Positions 17,935 to 27,579 of a stretch of DNA of 64,000 nucleotides are shown in pieces. The notes beneath the pieces were generated by a model. The model was not told where the DNA came from. It saw nothing but the letters and a program-made list of their open reading frames with translations, and searched no databases. This stretch comes from Sulfitobacter guttiformis (GTDB lineage Bacteria > Pseudomonadota > Alphaproteobacteria > Rhodobacterales > Rhodobacteraceae). Both the position numbers and the translations under genes were made by a program. The first letter of the stretch is position 1, and each line of letters starts with the position of its first letter. The stretch covers positions 54,573 through 118,572 of the forward strand of contig NZ_RAQK01000003.1 of assembly GCF_003610455.1 (NCBI RefSeq), in the 5' to 3' direction.

Positions 17935-18246
17935 TCAGAGCTTCATATCGACAACAAATCTGTGGGCCTTATTGTGCGAAGTCTGGCCGTTGAATGTCAT
18001 GATTTTGCTGTTCTTAGCGGTATCCCTAGCCATTCGGTTGAGCATCAATTGCCCCTCGTCTTTGGCGTACTCGACAGCCATGGCAGCGACCTGTTGAACG
18101 TCAGCGATATTCCCGCAGTCAACACATCCGACATCGCCGCCATCCACATTAGCTTCTCCAATGAAGGCTACCTTAGCCTTGCACGTGCCGCAAAGAATAG
18201 GGTGGCTGATGCCGCTGATGTTGATGCAAATATCGTCGTCTGACAT
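17935..18246 (-). CDS. Small zinc-ribbon protein of the mobile element
   Basis: 103 residues, reading leftward from just inside the right inverted repeat. Two CxxC pairs (CGTCKA at about residues 19-22 and CVDCGN at about 41-44) form a zinc ribbon; the rest (DVQQVAAMAVEYAKDEGQLM, then a basic C-terminus) is helical. AGGGAT precedes the ATG. The opposite strand carries an equally long open frame, but the cysteine pattern and the ribosome-binding site favour this one. Its promoter probably lies in the right inverted repeat, which carries TTGACA in this direction. Function unknown. Confidence 0.7.
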   Translation of the reverse strand: MSDDDICINISGISHPILCGTCKAKVAFIGEANVDGGDVGCVDCGNIADVQQVAAMAVEYAKDEGQLMLNRMARDTAKNSKIMTFNGQTSHNKAHRFVVDMKL

Positions 18247-18290
18247 ATCTCGAATCCCTTCAGAGTAGAATCCGAGCCTATCTCAAGCTG

Positions 18291-18315
18291 TGGGTTTGTC
18301 AAATATACAATCGCC
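18291..18315 (-). repeat. Right terminal inverted repeat of the IS1595-type element
   Basis: Inverted copy of 15431-15455 with one mismatch. Read inward it also contains TTGACA, a possible -35 box for the zinc-ribbon gene. Confidence 0.9.
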
Positions 18316-18503
18316 TAATCGAAGGTCTCGGGCTAGATCTCTCAACCTTCGAAGTTACTGATCTACGCTCAATTTTCGAAGAGGGGGAGGCGAATGTAAT
18401 CGGTGATTTCGGTAATGGGAATGTTCTCGAAATAAGAGGTGTAAACACCTTCGACGATCTTCTTAATGATATGACATTCGCTGAAATCAACTATCTTTAC
18501 TGA
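18316..18503 (+). pseudogene. C-terminal remnant of a larger protein truncated at the IS end
   Basis: The frame runs straight out of the inverted repeat (RLIEGLGLDLSTFEVTDLRS, then IGDFGNGNVLEIRGVNTFDD, ending INYLY) to TGA at 18501-18503, with no start codon of its own. The I-x-DF-x-x-G-N-V-L-E-I pattern resembles the C-terminal module of RTX-like calcium-binding surface or secreted proteins. The 5' part of the gene is not present on the left side of the element, so it was lost. Confidence 0.5.
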
Positions 18504-18744
18504 TCTGCTTTTCCATCAGGCATATCCAAGCCGACTATGAACTACACCCTTTCGTAGGTTGTCCAACTATGCGAACTCAGCAAGGGATCGCACGTTCCGA
18601 CGTGTAATCGATCGGCAAATAGACAACTGTCGCGAATATGGATCAACCTGCCTTAATCCAATCGACGGTCCACCTCCGTCTCTTGTGGTATAGCGCACTG
18701 TGTGCAGAAATGCCGCGACGACCATCAGCACACAGGATGAGATA

Positions 18745-20169
18745 ATGACAATCACGCCAGTTCTTCTTTGTGGTGGTTCCGGCACGCGGCTTTGGCCACT
18801 GTCGCGCAAGAGTTTTCCAAAGCAGTTCGTCCCGCTTATGGGAAGCCAGACCCTGTTTCAGGATTCTATTCGCAGGCTACAGCCCTTCGCAAAACCGTTG
18901 GTCATCACCGGATCAGACTTCCGCTTTATCGTGGTAGAGCAGCTCGCCGAACTCGGCATTGATCCGGATGCTGTTTTGATCGAACCCGAAGCACGCAATA
19001 CCGCGCCCGCGGTTCTTGCCGCCGCACTTTATCTTAACGCCAAAGATCCCGAAACTCTCATGCTTGTGTGCCCTTCGGATCATCTGATCCCCGACAATGA
19101 TGCCTTCCGCCATACTGTCGACCAAGGAGTTCCCGCAGCAGAGCAGGGGAGCATCGTCACATTCGGTATTCATCCGACATATCCCGAAACCGGTTATGGC
19201 TATCTCGAACTCGCTGAGCCGTCGGACGGAGGTCCGGTTCCTTTGCGCAGGTTTGTGGAAAAACCTGACGCCGGTACCGCAGAGCAATTGCTCGCCTCTG
19301 GCACGCACATGTGGAACGCTGGCATATTTTTGTTCAAGGTCAGTACCATCATCGAGGCATTCAAGACCCACTGCCCTGCCATGATCACCCCCGTACAAAA
19401 ATCGGTTGAGGGCGCACAGATTGATCTGGGCTTTTTGCGCCTCGCACCTGCACCGTGGAAAGACGCCGAAAGCATTTCGATTGATTACGCCGTAATGGAG
19501 CCTTCGGATAACCTCAGCGTTGTCCCCTTTAACGGGGCGTGGTCAGATCTTGGCGGATGGGATGCCATCTGGCGCGAAAGCGTGCGCGATGCCGACGGCG
19601 TGGCCCTGTCTGGCAACGCAACCTCGATTGAATGTACAAACAGCCTGCTGCGATCCGACAGCGAAGGTGTAGAGCTGGTTGGCATTGGTCTGGACAATAT
19701 CATCGCCGTGGCAATGAACGATGCAGTTCTCGTCGCAGATGCGCGCCGCGCGCAGGACGTGAAACGCGCCGTGCAGGTCCTCAAGCAACGCGGCGCACCT
19801 CAGGCCGAATCCTTTCCCAAAGATCACCGCCCGTGGGGCTGGTTCGAAAGCCTCGCGGTGGGTAACCGGTTTCAGGTAAAACGCATCGTTGTGCGCCCGG
19901 GTGCGGCCCTTAGCCTTCAAAGTCATCAACACCGCTCAGAGCACTGGATCGTCGTCGAGGGCACAGCGCAGGTCACAATTAACGATGAGGTAAAACTCGT
20001 TACAGAAAACCAGTCGGTTTATATTCCCCTTGGGGCCGTGCACCGGATGGAAAATAAGGGCAAGGTTCCTATGGTCCTGATCGAAGTACAGACCGGCGCC
20101 TATCTGGGAGAAGATGATATCGTCAGATATGATGACGTCTATGCCCGCGGACAGGGCGCCAAAGGGTAG
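18745..20169 (+). CDS. manC: Mannose-1-phosphate guanylyltransferase / mannose-6-phosphate isomerase
   Basis: 474 residues, the usual length of the bifunctional ManC/CpsB/AlgA type. N-terminal nucleotidyltransferase motif CGGSGTRLWPLSRKSFPKQF, YGYLE and FVEKPD in the middle, and a C-terminal cupin (phosphomannose isomerase) domain with the metal-site segment LQSHQHRSEHWIVVEG. It makes GDP-mannose (and fructose-6-P to mannose-6-P) for surface polysaccharide. The ATG at 18745 is preceded by AGGATGAG. It is 67 bases upstream of rfbC; manB is at 24.6-26.1 kb. Confidence 0.94.
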   Translation: MTITPVLLCGGSGTRLWPLSRKSFPKQFVPLMGSQTLFQDSIRRLQPFAKPLVITGSDFRFIVVEQLAELGIDPDAVLIEPEARNTAPAVLAAALYLNAKDPETLMLVCPSDHLIPDNDAFRHTVDQGVPAAEQGSIVTFGIHPTYPETGYGYLELAEPSDGGPVPLRRFVEKPDAGTAEQLLASGTHMWNAGIFLFKVSTIIEAFKTHCPAMITPVQKSVEGAQIDLGFLRLAPAPWKDAESISIDYAVMEPSDNLSVVPFNGAWSDLGGWDAIWRESVRDADGVALSGNATSIECTNSLLRSDSEGVELVGIGLDNIIAVAMNDAVLVADARRAQDVKRAVQVLKQRGAPQAESFPKDHRPWGWFESLAVGNRFQVKRIVVRPGAALSLQSHQHRSEHWIVVEGTAQVTINDEVKLVTENQSVYIPLGAVHRMENKGKVPMVLIEVQTGAYLGEDDIVRYDDVYARGQGAKG

Positions 20170-20236
20170 ACGACACCCTTGGACACTTCTCGATCCGTTT
20201 GTTAGATAAAAACCATAAATTTCTCGAAAGGTTATT

Positions 20237-20806
20237 TTGATCCAGATCGAAAAGACACCACTCGCCGGGGTTGTTATCCTCACGCCTGCCCGCTTCGGCG
20301 ACACGCGTGGCTTTTTTTCAGAAAGCTACAGCGCCAAAGTCTTGTCGGAGCACGGCATCGACATTCCGTTTGTTCAGGATAACCATTCGCTGTCCTCAGC
20401 CATCGGAACAATTCGTGGTCTGCATTTTCAGGCTCCGCCCCATGCACAGGATAAGCTGGTGCGCTGCGGCAAAGGCTCTTTGTTTGATGTGGCCGTCGAT
20501 ATTCGTCGCGGCTCTCCCACATATGGCCAATGGTTCGGCACCGAGCTGAGCTTCGAGAACGGGCGCCAGTTGCTGGTACCGGCAGGTTTCGCGCACGGTT
20601 TTGCCACCCGCACGCCCGATACTGAAATTATCTACAAATGCTCTGACTACTACGCCCGCGAGACCGAGGGCGCGATCCGCTGGGATGATCCGGAGATTGG
20701 CATAGACTGGGCGCTGCCCGACGGTGTGACCCCCCTGCTGTCTGATAAAGACGCAGTTGCAGGAACCCTTGCAGATCTTGATACCCCATTCAAATTTGAG
20801 GGCTGA
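20237..20806 (+). CDS. rfbC: dTDP-4-dehydrorhamnose 3,5-epimerase
   Basis: 189 residues, TTG start with GAAAGG upstream. Cupin-fold epimerase of the dTDP-L-rhamnose pathway. Seen: GDTRGFFSESYS, FVQDNHSLSS, GTIRGLHFQAPPHAQDKLVR (catalytic histidine in RGLHFQ), and FAHGFATRTPDTEIIYKCSD (tyrosine/lysine region). First of four contiguous rhamnose genes in the order rfbC, B, D, A. Confidence 0.95.
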   Translation: MIQIEKTPLAGVVILTPARFGDTRGFFSESYSAKVLSEHGIDIPFVQDNHSLSSAIGTIRGLHFQAPPHAQDKLVRCGKGSLFDVAVDIRRGSPTYGQWFGTELSFENGRQLLVPAGFAHGFATRTPDTEIIYKCSDYYARETEGAIRWDDPEIGIDWALPDGVTPLLSDKDAVAGTLADLDTPFKFEG

Positions 20807-20809
20807 ACC

Positions 20810-21850
20810 ATGAAAATACTGATCACTGGCGGCGCTGGTTTTATCGGCTCGGCTGTTGTGCGGCAGGCTATTGAGCGCGGCCACAGCGTCGTGAACGTTG
20901 ATGTGCTGACCTATGCTGCCTGTCTCGATAATGTCGCCAGCGTTTCGGACAGCCCCCTATATGCCTTCGAGCAGGTCGATATATGCGACATGCCCGCGCT
21001 TGCCGATGTGTTCGCCAAACACCAGCCGGACGCTGTCATGCACCTCGCCGCTGAATCCCATGTTGACCGCTCGATTGACGGGCCTGGTGCTTTTATCCAG
21101 ACCAATGTGACTGGCACCTATACCCTGCTCGAAGCCGCCCGCGCCTATTGGCAAGGGCGCGAGCGCTTTGCCGGTTTTCGTTTTCACCATATTTCGACAG
21201 ACGAGGTTTTCGGCTCACTCGGTCCCGAGGGTCAATTCACCGAAGATACCCCCTATGATCCACGCAGCCCCTACTCGGCGTCCAAAGCGGCCAGCGACCA
21301 TCTGGTTCGCGCATGGGGCGAAACCTACGGTTTGCCCATCGTTCTGACCAATTGTTCCAACAACTATGGTCCGTTCCACTTTCCGGAAAAACTGGTTCCG
21401 GTGGTCATCCTGCGCGCCCTCGCCGGAGAGCCTATCCCTGTCTATGGCAAGGGCGATAACATCCGCGACTGGCTGTACGTCGAGGATCACGCCGACGCCC
21501 TGCTCAAGGTGATGGCCGACGGAAAAATCGGGCGCAGCTATAATATCGGTGGGGAAAATGAAGTCACGAACCTTGATCTGGTCAAGATGATTTGCGCAAT
21601 TCTGGATGATCGCCACCCGCAAGGCGCGCCCCACGCGCAGTTGATTACGTTCGTCACCGACCGTCCCGGCCATGACATGCGCTACGCCATCGATCCCACG
21701 CGCATGAACACCGAAATGGGCTGGAAGCCATCTGTTACCGTCGAGGAGGGACTGGCGAAAACCGTTGACTGGTACCTCGAGAACGAGGACTGGTGGCGCG
21801 CCCTTCAAAACCGCGAAGGCGTAGGCCAACGCCTTGGCACCAAGGCATAA
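20810..21850 (+). CDS. rfbB: dTDP-glucose 4,6-dehydratase
   Basis: 346 residues. N-terminal [16 protein letters not shown] motif, [15 protein letters not shown] (typical RfbB), [11 protein letters not shown] with catalytic aspartate-glutamate, and [12 protein letters not shown] with the catalytic tyrosine and lysine. It forms dTDP-4-keto-6-deoxyglucose. It starts 3 bases after the rfbC stop. Confidence 0.96.
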   Translation: MKILITGGAGFIGSAVVRQAIERGHSVVNVDVLTYAACLDNVASVSDSPLYAFEQVDICDMPALADVFAKHQPDAVMHLAAESHVDRSIDGPGAFIQTNVTGTYTLLEAARAYWQGRERFAGFRFHHISTDEVFGSLGPEGQFTEDTPYDPRSPYSASKAASDHLVRAWGETYGLPIVLTNCSNNYGPFHFPEKLVPVVILRALAGEPIPVYGKGDNIRDWLYVEDHADALLKVMADGKIGRSYNIGGENEVTNLDLVKMICAILDDRHPQGAPHAQLITFVTDRPGHDMRYAIDPTRMNTEMGWKPSVTVEEGLAKTVDWYLENEDWWRALQNREGVGQRLGTKA

Positions 21851-21864
21851 TGGGGGGGCTGACA

Positions 21865-22737
21865 ATGCACATTCTCGTATTCGGACACAGCGGACAGGTC
21901 GCCACGGAACTGCGTGCTCTTGCGTCTGACACTTTGCGTATCACGGCACTGGACCGCGCGGCCGCCGATCTCACCGATCCCGCCGCTTGCGCCGCGGCAG
22001 TAGCTGAACATGCCCCTGACGCGGTGATCAACGCTGCCGCTTACACCGCCGTTGACCGTGCAGAGACTGAGGAAAAGATCGCCCATCTCATAAATGCCGA
22101 TGCTCCCGCCGCCATCGCACAGGCCTGTGCTGTGCAGGGCATTCCTTTTGTCACCATTTCGACCGATTACGTCTTTTCCGGCGATGGAAGCACCCCTTGG
22201 ACCCCTGCGGACATGACGGCACCACAAGGCGCTTATGGCCGCACAAAACTTGCTGGAGAGCAGGCTGTCGCCCTCGCTGGCGGCTCATACGCAATCTTGC
22301 GGACCTCATGGGTGGTCTCCTCCCATGGCAACAATTTTGTGAAAACAATGCTGCGGTTGGGTGCCGAGCGTGACGCGCTTACAATTGTAGCCGACCAGAT
22401 AGGTGGGCCAACAGGCGCCGCCGAAATTGCAAAGGCTTGCGTTGTGATCGCGCAAAAACTGGCGACTGACAAAACCTGCGCTGGTATCTATCACTTTGCG
22501 GGCGCTCCCGACACCAGCTGGGCTGATTTCGCCCGCACTATATTCGACAAGGCAGGGATCACTTGCGCGGTGACCGATATTCCTTCGAGTGACTATCCAA
22601 CGCCCGCAACGCGCCCCCTGAACTCTAGAATGGATTGCAGTGCCACAACTGCAACATTCGGCGTTCCCCGCCCCGACTGGCGGGCCAGCCTTGATGCGAT
22701 CCTGACCCAACTCACCCCCCAACAAAACGCGAGCTGA
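21865..22737 (+). CDS. rfbD: dTDP-4-dehydrorhamnose reductase
   Basis: 290 residues. Short-chain reductase that completes dTDP-L-rhamnose. Motifs: FGHSGQVATELRAL, NAAAYTAVDRAE (RfbD-specific), ISTDYVFSGDG and AYGRTKLAGE with catalytic tyrosine and lysine. An upstream ATG in the same frame lies inside rfbB; the ATG at 21865 fits the family N-terminus. It is 5 bases upstream of rfbA. Confidence 0.95.
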   Translation: MHILVFGHSGQVATELRALASDTLRITALDRAAADLTDPAACAAAVAEHAPDAVINAAAYTAVDRAETEEKIAHLINADAPAAIAQACAVQGIPFVTISTDYVFSGDGSTPWTPADMTAPQGAYGRTKLAGEQAVALAGGSYAILRTSWVVSSHGNNFVKTMLRLGAERDALTIVADQIGGPTGAAEIAKACVVIAQKLATDKTCAGIYHFAGAPDTSWADFARTIFDKAGITCAVTDIPSSDYPTPATRPLNSRMDCSATTATFGVPRPDWRASLDAILTQLTPQQNAS

Positions 22738-22742
22738 TTGAT

Positions 22743-23624
22743 ATGACGCAGACAAAAGGCCGTAAGGGCATCATCCTCGCAGGCGGGTCGGGCACACGTC
22801 TTTACCCCATCACAGTCAGCGTCTCGAAACAGTTGCTGCCGGTTTATGACAAACCGATGATCTATTACCCTCTGTCAGTTCTGATGCTGGCCGGTATCCG
22901 TGAGATTGCCGTGATCACCACGCCGCAGGACCGTGCCCAGTTTGAGCGTGCTTTGGGCGATGGCAGCCAGTGGGGTGTGAGCCTGACGTTCATCGAACAA
23001 CCAAGTCCCGACGGGCTGGCGCAGGCATATTTGCTGGCCGAGGATTTCCTTGATGGTGCACCATCGGCCATGGTTCTTGGCGACAACATCTTTTTCGGAC
23101 ACGGCCTGCCCGAAATGCTCGCCGATGCAGGCAAGCAAACCAAAGGCGGAACTGTGTTTGGCTACCGTGTTGCAGACCCGGAGCGGTACGGCGTCGTCGC
23201 ATTCGATGCCGAAGGTCGCGCCAGCCAAATCATCGAAAAACCCGAAGTGCCACCGTCAAACTATGCCGTAACCGGGCTTTATTTTCTGGATGCAGAGGCC
23301 CCGGCCCGCGCTCGTAAAGTGACACCATCGCCCCGCGGCGAACTTGAAATCACCACGCTCCTCGAAAGTTACCTCAATGACGGGCTGTTGAATGTACAGC
23401 GGATGGGCCGCGGCTATGCGTGGCTCGACACGGGTACGCACGGTAGTCTGTTGGATGCTGGTAATTTCGTGCGCACTCTTGAGCAGCGGCAAGGCATGCA
23501 AACCGGAAGCCCTGACGAGATCGCATTCGGGCAGAAATGGATCACCCGCGAAGAGCTGGAGGCGCGGTCAAAGATGTTTGGCAAAAACGACTACGGCACA
23601 TATCTCGCCGGCCTGCTGAAATAA
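22743..23624 (+). CDS. rfbA: Glucose-1-phosphate thymidylyltransferase
   Basis: 293 residues, standard length. Signature GGSGTRLYPITVSVSKQLLP then YDKPMIYYPLSVLMLAG, LGDNIFFGHGL and GLYFLD are those of RfbA/RmlA. It makes dTDP-glucose, the entry to rhamnose synthesis. Last gene of the rhamnose operon, convergent with galE with 3 bases between stops. Confidence 0.96.
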   Translation: MTQTKGRKGIILAGGSGTRLYPITVSVSKQLLPVYDKPMIYYPLSVLMLAGIREIAVITTPQDRAQFERALGDGSQWGVSLTFIEQPSPDGLAQAYLLAEDFLDGAPSAMVLGDNIFFGHGLPEMLADAGKQTKGGTVFGYRVADPERYGVVAFDAEGRASQIIEKPEVPPSNYAVTGLYFLDAEAPARARKVTPSPRGELEITTLLESYLNDGLLNVQRMGRGYAWLDTGTHGSLLDAGNFVRTLEQRQGMQTGSPDEIAFGQKWITREELEARSKMFGKNDYGTYLAGLLK

Positions 23625-23627
23625 TGG

Positions 23628-24614
23628 CTAACCCGATGCTTGGGCATAGGCCCAGGCATCGCGCGCAATAGTATCCAGATCGCTGTGCACTGCAGCCCAC
23701 CCCAACAGATCGGCAGCACGTCGGACATCTGCGACTAATGTGGCAGGGTCACCCGCACGGCGCGGCGTCTCTTCAACAATGAAGTCGCGCCCCGATACGC
23801 GGCGCACTGCATCAATCACCTGCCGCACGCTTTGTCCCTGGCCGGTTCCGAGGTTTACGGGCATCACACCCGGTGCATCACGGCCCAACAGGTGCCGCAG
23901 CGCCGCAACATGCCCTGATGCCAGATCGCTGACATGGATATAATCGCGGATACAGGTGCCATCGGGCGTATCATAATCCGCGCCATATACCTTTATCCGA
24001 TCCCGCCGTCCCTGTGCGGCCTGAATGACCAGCGGGATTAGATGTGTTTCGGGATCGTGTCGCTCTCCGCTGCGCCCCTGCGCATCGGCACCCGAAGCGT
24101 TGAAATAACGCAGTGCTATCGCTTGCAATCCATACGCGGAGACGCAGGACTCCAGCACCGTCTCGACCATCGCCTTACTGTCGCCATAAGGATTGATCGG
24201 CGCGCGCGGTAATTCCTCGGACAGCAGGGCCACATCTGTGAGATTGCCATACACCGCTGCCGTTGACGAAAATACAAGCCGCGGCACCCCTGCCGTGTTC
24301 ATCGCCTCCAGCAACGAGAGCGTACCTGCCACATTATTCTGGAAAAACGGCAACGGGGTTACAACGGATTGTCCTGCCTCGATAAGCGCCGCGAAATGAA
24401 TAACACTGCCAATACCAAACTGCTGCATCGTATGCACCAGTTTGGCCGTATCCGTCAGATCACCCTCGACCAGATGATCCCCGAAACACGCATCGCGGTG
24501 GCCGCTCGAAAAATTGTCATAAACCACGGGCAAAAATCCCGCATCCTTGAGCGCAAGAACGGTGTGCGAGCCGATATAGCCCGCACCACCTACCACCAAA
24601 ACAGCATTATTCAT
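23628..24614 (-). CDS. galE: UDP-glucose 4-epimerase
   Basis: 328 residues. N-terminal GGAGYIGSHTVLAL, HFAALIEAGQSV, FSSTAAVYG and the catalytic NPYGDSK (tyrosine, lysine) followed by RYFNASGAD and HDPETHLIPL, all as in GalE. It interconverts UDP-glucose and UDP-galactose. It lies 11 bases downstream of the phosphohexomutase and 3 bases from the convergent rfbA. Confidence 0.95.
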   Translation of the reverse strand: MNNAVLVVGGAGYIGSHTVLALKDAGFLPVVYDNFSSGHRDACFGDHLVEGDLTDTAKLVHTMQQFGIGSVIHFAALIEAGQSVVTPLPFFQNNVAGTLSLLEAMNTAGVPRLVFSSTAAVYGNLTDVALLSEELPRAPINPYGDSKAMVETVLESCVSAYGLQAIALRYFNASGADAQGRSGERHDPETHLIPLVIQAAQGRRDRIKVYGADYDTPDGTCIRDYIHVSDLASGHVAALRHLLGRDAPGVMPVNLGTGQGQSVRQVIDAVRRVSGRDFIVEETPRRAGDPATLVADVRRAADLLGWAAVHSDLDTIARDAWAYAQASG

Positions 24615-24625
24615 GTCTGCAGTCC

Positions 24626-26110
24626 TTAGAAAGTCTGATCATAGTCCCCGACATTGGGCTCGGTACGGATAATCGCATCGATATCTTTGAAGATCGCGCG
24701 CAACTCCGCCTCGGATTCAGCGCTTTCGCAAACAACCACCAGATTTGGTGTGTTGGAGGAGGCACGTACCAGTCCCCAACTTCCGTTATCAAGGATCACG
24801 CGCGCACCGTTCACCGTAACAACGGTTGCAACCTTGCGGCCTGCCAGTTCGGTCAACGGTTCAAGTTTTTTGACGATCCGCTCGAGGATGTCGTATTTTT
24901 CCTCGTCAGCGGCATAGGGGGACATCGTCGGCGTTGCATAAGTCACGGGCAGGGCACGGCGCAGATCCGACATGGACATATCAGGGTTACGGTCCATCAG
25001 TTTGCAGATTTCAACGGCGACACGCATGCCGCAATCATATCCACGGCCAATGGGCTCCGCGAGGAAATAATGGCCGGATTTCTCAAAACCCGCCAGCGCG
25101 CCCAGCTCTTTGACACGCCGTTTCATATGGCTATGGCCGGTTTTCCAGTAATCTGCCTTGGCACCATTTGCGATGAGCTCTGGGTCGGAAGCATACAGGC
25201 CGGTTGACTTCACATCCGCAACAAAAGTGCTGTTCGGATAGATCTTGGATAAATCCCGCGCCATGATCACGCCGACCTTATCCGCAAAAATCTCCTCGCC
25301 TTCGTCGTCCACTACGCCGCAGCGATCACCGTCTCCGTCAAAACCAAGGGCAAAATCCGCACCCGAAGCTTTCACACTCGCACTCATATCGTGCAGCATT
25401 TCCATCGCTTCAGGGTTGGGGTTGTAGTGCGGGAAGGTATAATCAAGCGTGTTGTGGCTCTCTACCACCTCGACGCCCAGACGGCGAAACAGCTCGGGTG
25501 CAAAGGCGGAGGCCGTTCCATTGCCCGTCGCACAGACGACTTTGAGCTTGCGGGTCATCTTGAAATCGCCCACCAAATCATCGAGGTAAGCCTCGCGCAC
25601 GCCATCTACATATTCGTATTTACCGCCCTCTCGGGCTACAGATTTACCACCCAGAACAATATCGCGCAGCTCGTTCATTTCGTCAGGGCCATGAGTGAGT
25701 GGACGCTCGAACCCCATTTTTACGCCTGTCCATCCGTTTGGGTTGTGCGAGGCCGTAACCATCGCTACCGCAGGCGCATCCAGATGGAACTGCGCGAAAT
25801 ATGCCATGGGAGACAGAGCTGGTCCGATGTCCTTAACATGGATGCCCGCCTGCATCAGGCCCAACATCAGCGCGTTTTTGATTGAGAGCGAGTATTCGCG
25901 GTAGTCATTGCCAACCGCAATCACAGGCTCGATCCCGCGCATATGCATCTGCGTCCCCAGACCCATTCCCAGTGCGGTTATCCCCGGCAGGTTAATCGCA
26001 TCGGGGTATTTCCAACGAGCGTCATACTCGCGGAAGCCTGTCGGCGTGATCATCGGATCGCGCAAGAATTCCCAAGTATTCTGGGTGACGGTAGCGTTTG
26101 GTTTTTTCAT
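24626..26110 (-). CDS. manB: Phosphomannomutase / phosphoglucomutase
   Basis: 494 residues, alpha-D-phosphohexomutase family. Active-site phosphoserine loop VTASHNPNGWTGVKMG near residue 121, metal loop FDGDGDRCG, sugar-binding GFEKSGHYF and C-terminal phosphate loop VRASSNTPNLVV. It interconverts the 6- and 1-phosphates of mannose or glucose, feeding ManC, RfbA or RfbF. Same strand as galE and ugd. Confidence 0.9.
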   Translation of the reverse strand: MKKPNATVTQNTWEFLRDPMITPTGFREYDARWKYPDAINLPGITALGMGLGTQMHMRGIEPVIAVGNDYREYSLSIKNALMLGLMQAGIHVKDIGPALSPMAYFAQFHLDAPAVAMVTASHNPNGWTGVKMGFERPLTHGPDEMNELRDIVLGGKSVAREGGKYEYVDGVREAYLDDLVGDFKMTRKLKVVCATGNGTASAFAPELFRRLGVEVVESHNTLDYTFPHYNPNPEAMEMLHDMSASVKASGADFALGFDGDGDRCGVVDDEGEEIFADKVGVIMARDLSKIYPNSTFVADVKSTGLYASDPELIANGAKADYWKTGHSHMKRRVKELGALAGFEKSGHYFLAEPIGRGYDCGMRVAVEICKLMDRNPDMSMSDLRRALPVTYATPTMSPYAADEEKYDILERIVKKLEPLTELAGRKVATVVTVNGARVILDNGSWGLVRASSNTPNLVVVCESAESEAELRAIFKDIDAIIRTEPNVGDYDQTF

Positions 26111-26187
26111 GGGATTACCTTGTTGTTATGTTGCGCCCGAAGCTGAGGATCACGGATCCTTGCTTTGATCCGGGCAGCGTAAATTGA

Positions 26188-27354
26188 TCAATCGTTTCCA
26201 AATAGATCGCGTGAAAATACTTTGTCCATCACATCATCCAGCTCGCTGGACATGCGGTTGGCGACGATCACATCCGACATCTGCTTGAACTGCTCCAGAT
26301 CGGTGATCACACGAGAGTTGAAGAAATCAGGCGCGTTCAGGGCAGGTTCATACACGACAACCTCGATCCCCTTGGCCTTGATACGCTTCATGATCCCTTG
26401 AATTGAAGACTGCCGGAAGTTATCCGAACCCGCTTTCATTACCAACCGATGTACCCCGACAATCCGAGGCTTTTTGCGGACAATCTCTTCAGCCAGAAAA
26501 TCCTTCCGCGTGCGGTTGGCGTCGACAATCGCACGAATAAGGTTTTGCGGCACAACCGAGTAGTTCGAGAGAAGCTGTTTGGTATCTTTTGGCAAACAAT
26601 ATCCACCATACCCGAAGGACGGATTATTATAATGGTCACCAATGCGTGGATCTAGGCCAACGCCGGTTATGATCTGGCGACTGTCCATATCGCGTGACAT
26701 CGCATAGCTGTCGAGTTCGTTAAAAAAGGCAACGCGCATCGCAAGATAGGTATTCGCAAACAGTTTGATCGCCTCTGCTTCGGAGGGGTCGGTAAACTGG
26801 AGGGTCATATCCTTTGAAGTTGCCCCCTCGACCAGCAGCGCTGCAAAACGGCGTGCGGCCTCGGTTTGCGCGCCCACAATAATACGGCTGGGATAGAGGT
26901 TATCGTACAAGGCGCGGCCCTCACGCAAAAACTCCGGCGCAAACATGATGTTTTCGCTGTTCATTTCGCGCCGCACCCGCAGAACGAAACCCACCGGAAT
27001 GGTGGATTTGACAACAACTGTTGCCTCCGGATTGACCGAAATAGCCTGCTTTATCACCGCCTCGACACTTGAAGTATCAAAATAGTTGGTGTCGGTGTCA
27101 TAATTTGTCGGGGTCGCAACAATAATAAATTCGGCATCTCGGAACGCGGCATCGCGGTCTAGGGTGGCCACCAGATCCAGTTTTTTGGTGCGGAGGTATT
27201 CCTCGATATCAGGGTCAGCGATCGGGCTTTTTTTCGCGTTAATCATGTTTACGCGGTCTTCGGCGATATCCACCGCAACAACTGTATGGCATTGCGACAA
27301 AAGGATCGCGTTCGAGAGGCCAACATAGCCAAGGCCGACAACAGCAATCTTCAT
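26188..27354 (-). CDS. ugd: UDP-glucose 6-dehydrogenase
   Basis: 388 residues, the short Ugd type. N-terminal NAD motif [41 protein letters not shown], and the catalytic-cysteine region [12 protein letters not shown]. It oxidises UDP-glucose to UDP-glucuronate for acidic polysaccharides. The frame is open upstream, but the ATG at 27354, with GAAGGA upstream, matches the family start. Divergent from the hydrolase-sulfotransferase fusion, with a 225-base shared promoter region. Confidence 0.94.
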   Translation of the reverse strand: MKIAVVGLGYVGLSNAILLSQCHTVVAVDIAEDRVNMINAKKSPIADPDIEEYLRTKKLDLVATLDRDAAFRDAEFIIVATPTNYDTDTNYFDTSSVEAVIKQAISVNPEATVVVKSTIPVGFVLRVRREMNSENIMFAPEFLREGRALYDNLYPSRIIVGAQTEAARRFAALLVEGATSKDMTLQFTDPSEAEAIKLFANTYLAMRVAFFNELDSYAMSRDMDSRQIITGVGLDPRIGDHYNNPSFGYGGYCLPKDTKQLLSNYSVVPQNLIRAIVDANRTRKDFLAEEIVRKKPRIVGVHRLVMKAGSDNFRQSSIQGIMKRIKAKGIEVVVYEPALNAPDFFNSRVITDLEQFKQMSDVIVANRMSSELDDVMDKVFSRDLFGND

Positions 27355-27579
27355 GTCGTTTTTCCTTCGCCCATATAACGCCGTGCTTACCGCACCTGCC
27401 CATTTGGAGCAAGTAGCCCAATACGGCGCCTTCCTGGCAACATGGAGACAAATGCCCAACCGTGCCATGGGCGTTTTTCGCGAATTTCCCCGTTCGGTTC
27501 TTTTCCGCGTATGGTTCCGGTGATAAGACAACCCGAAGCGCTGCCACCAACAAATGTAGTGCGGCGTGTGAGGCCCAAA

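Larger units (their letters stand above)
15431..18315 (+). mobile_element. IS1595-family (ISXO2-like) element with passenger genes, 2885 bp
   Basis: Bounded by 25-base terminal inverted repeats at 15431-15455 and 18291-18315, both starting GGCGATT and ending ACAAACCCA, 24 of 25 bases identical. Inside are an IS1595-type transposase, two unrecognised genes, a 48-residue gene and a convergent zinc-ribbon gene. Some IS1595-family elements are known to carry passengers. The family normally makes 8-base target duplications, but the flanks (TAAATTTT left, TAATCGAA right) do not match, so this copy has probably been rearranged since insertion or arose with a flanking deletion. Confidence 0.88.

Noticed and set aside
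17926..18243. 105-residue open frame opposite the zinc-ribbon gene
   Set aside because: The minus-strand frame has two CxxC pairs and a ribosome-binding site; this one has neither.
15423..18323. 8-base target-site duplication of the IS1595-type element
   Set aside because: The flanking octamers TAAATTTT and TAATCGAA do not match.
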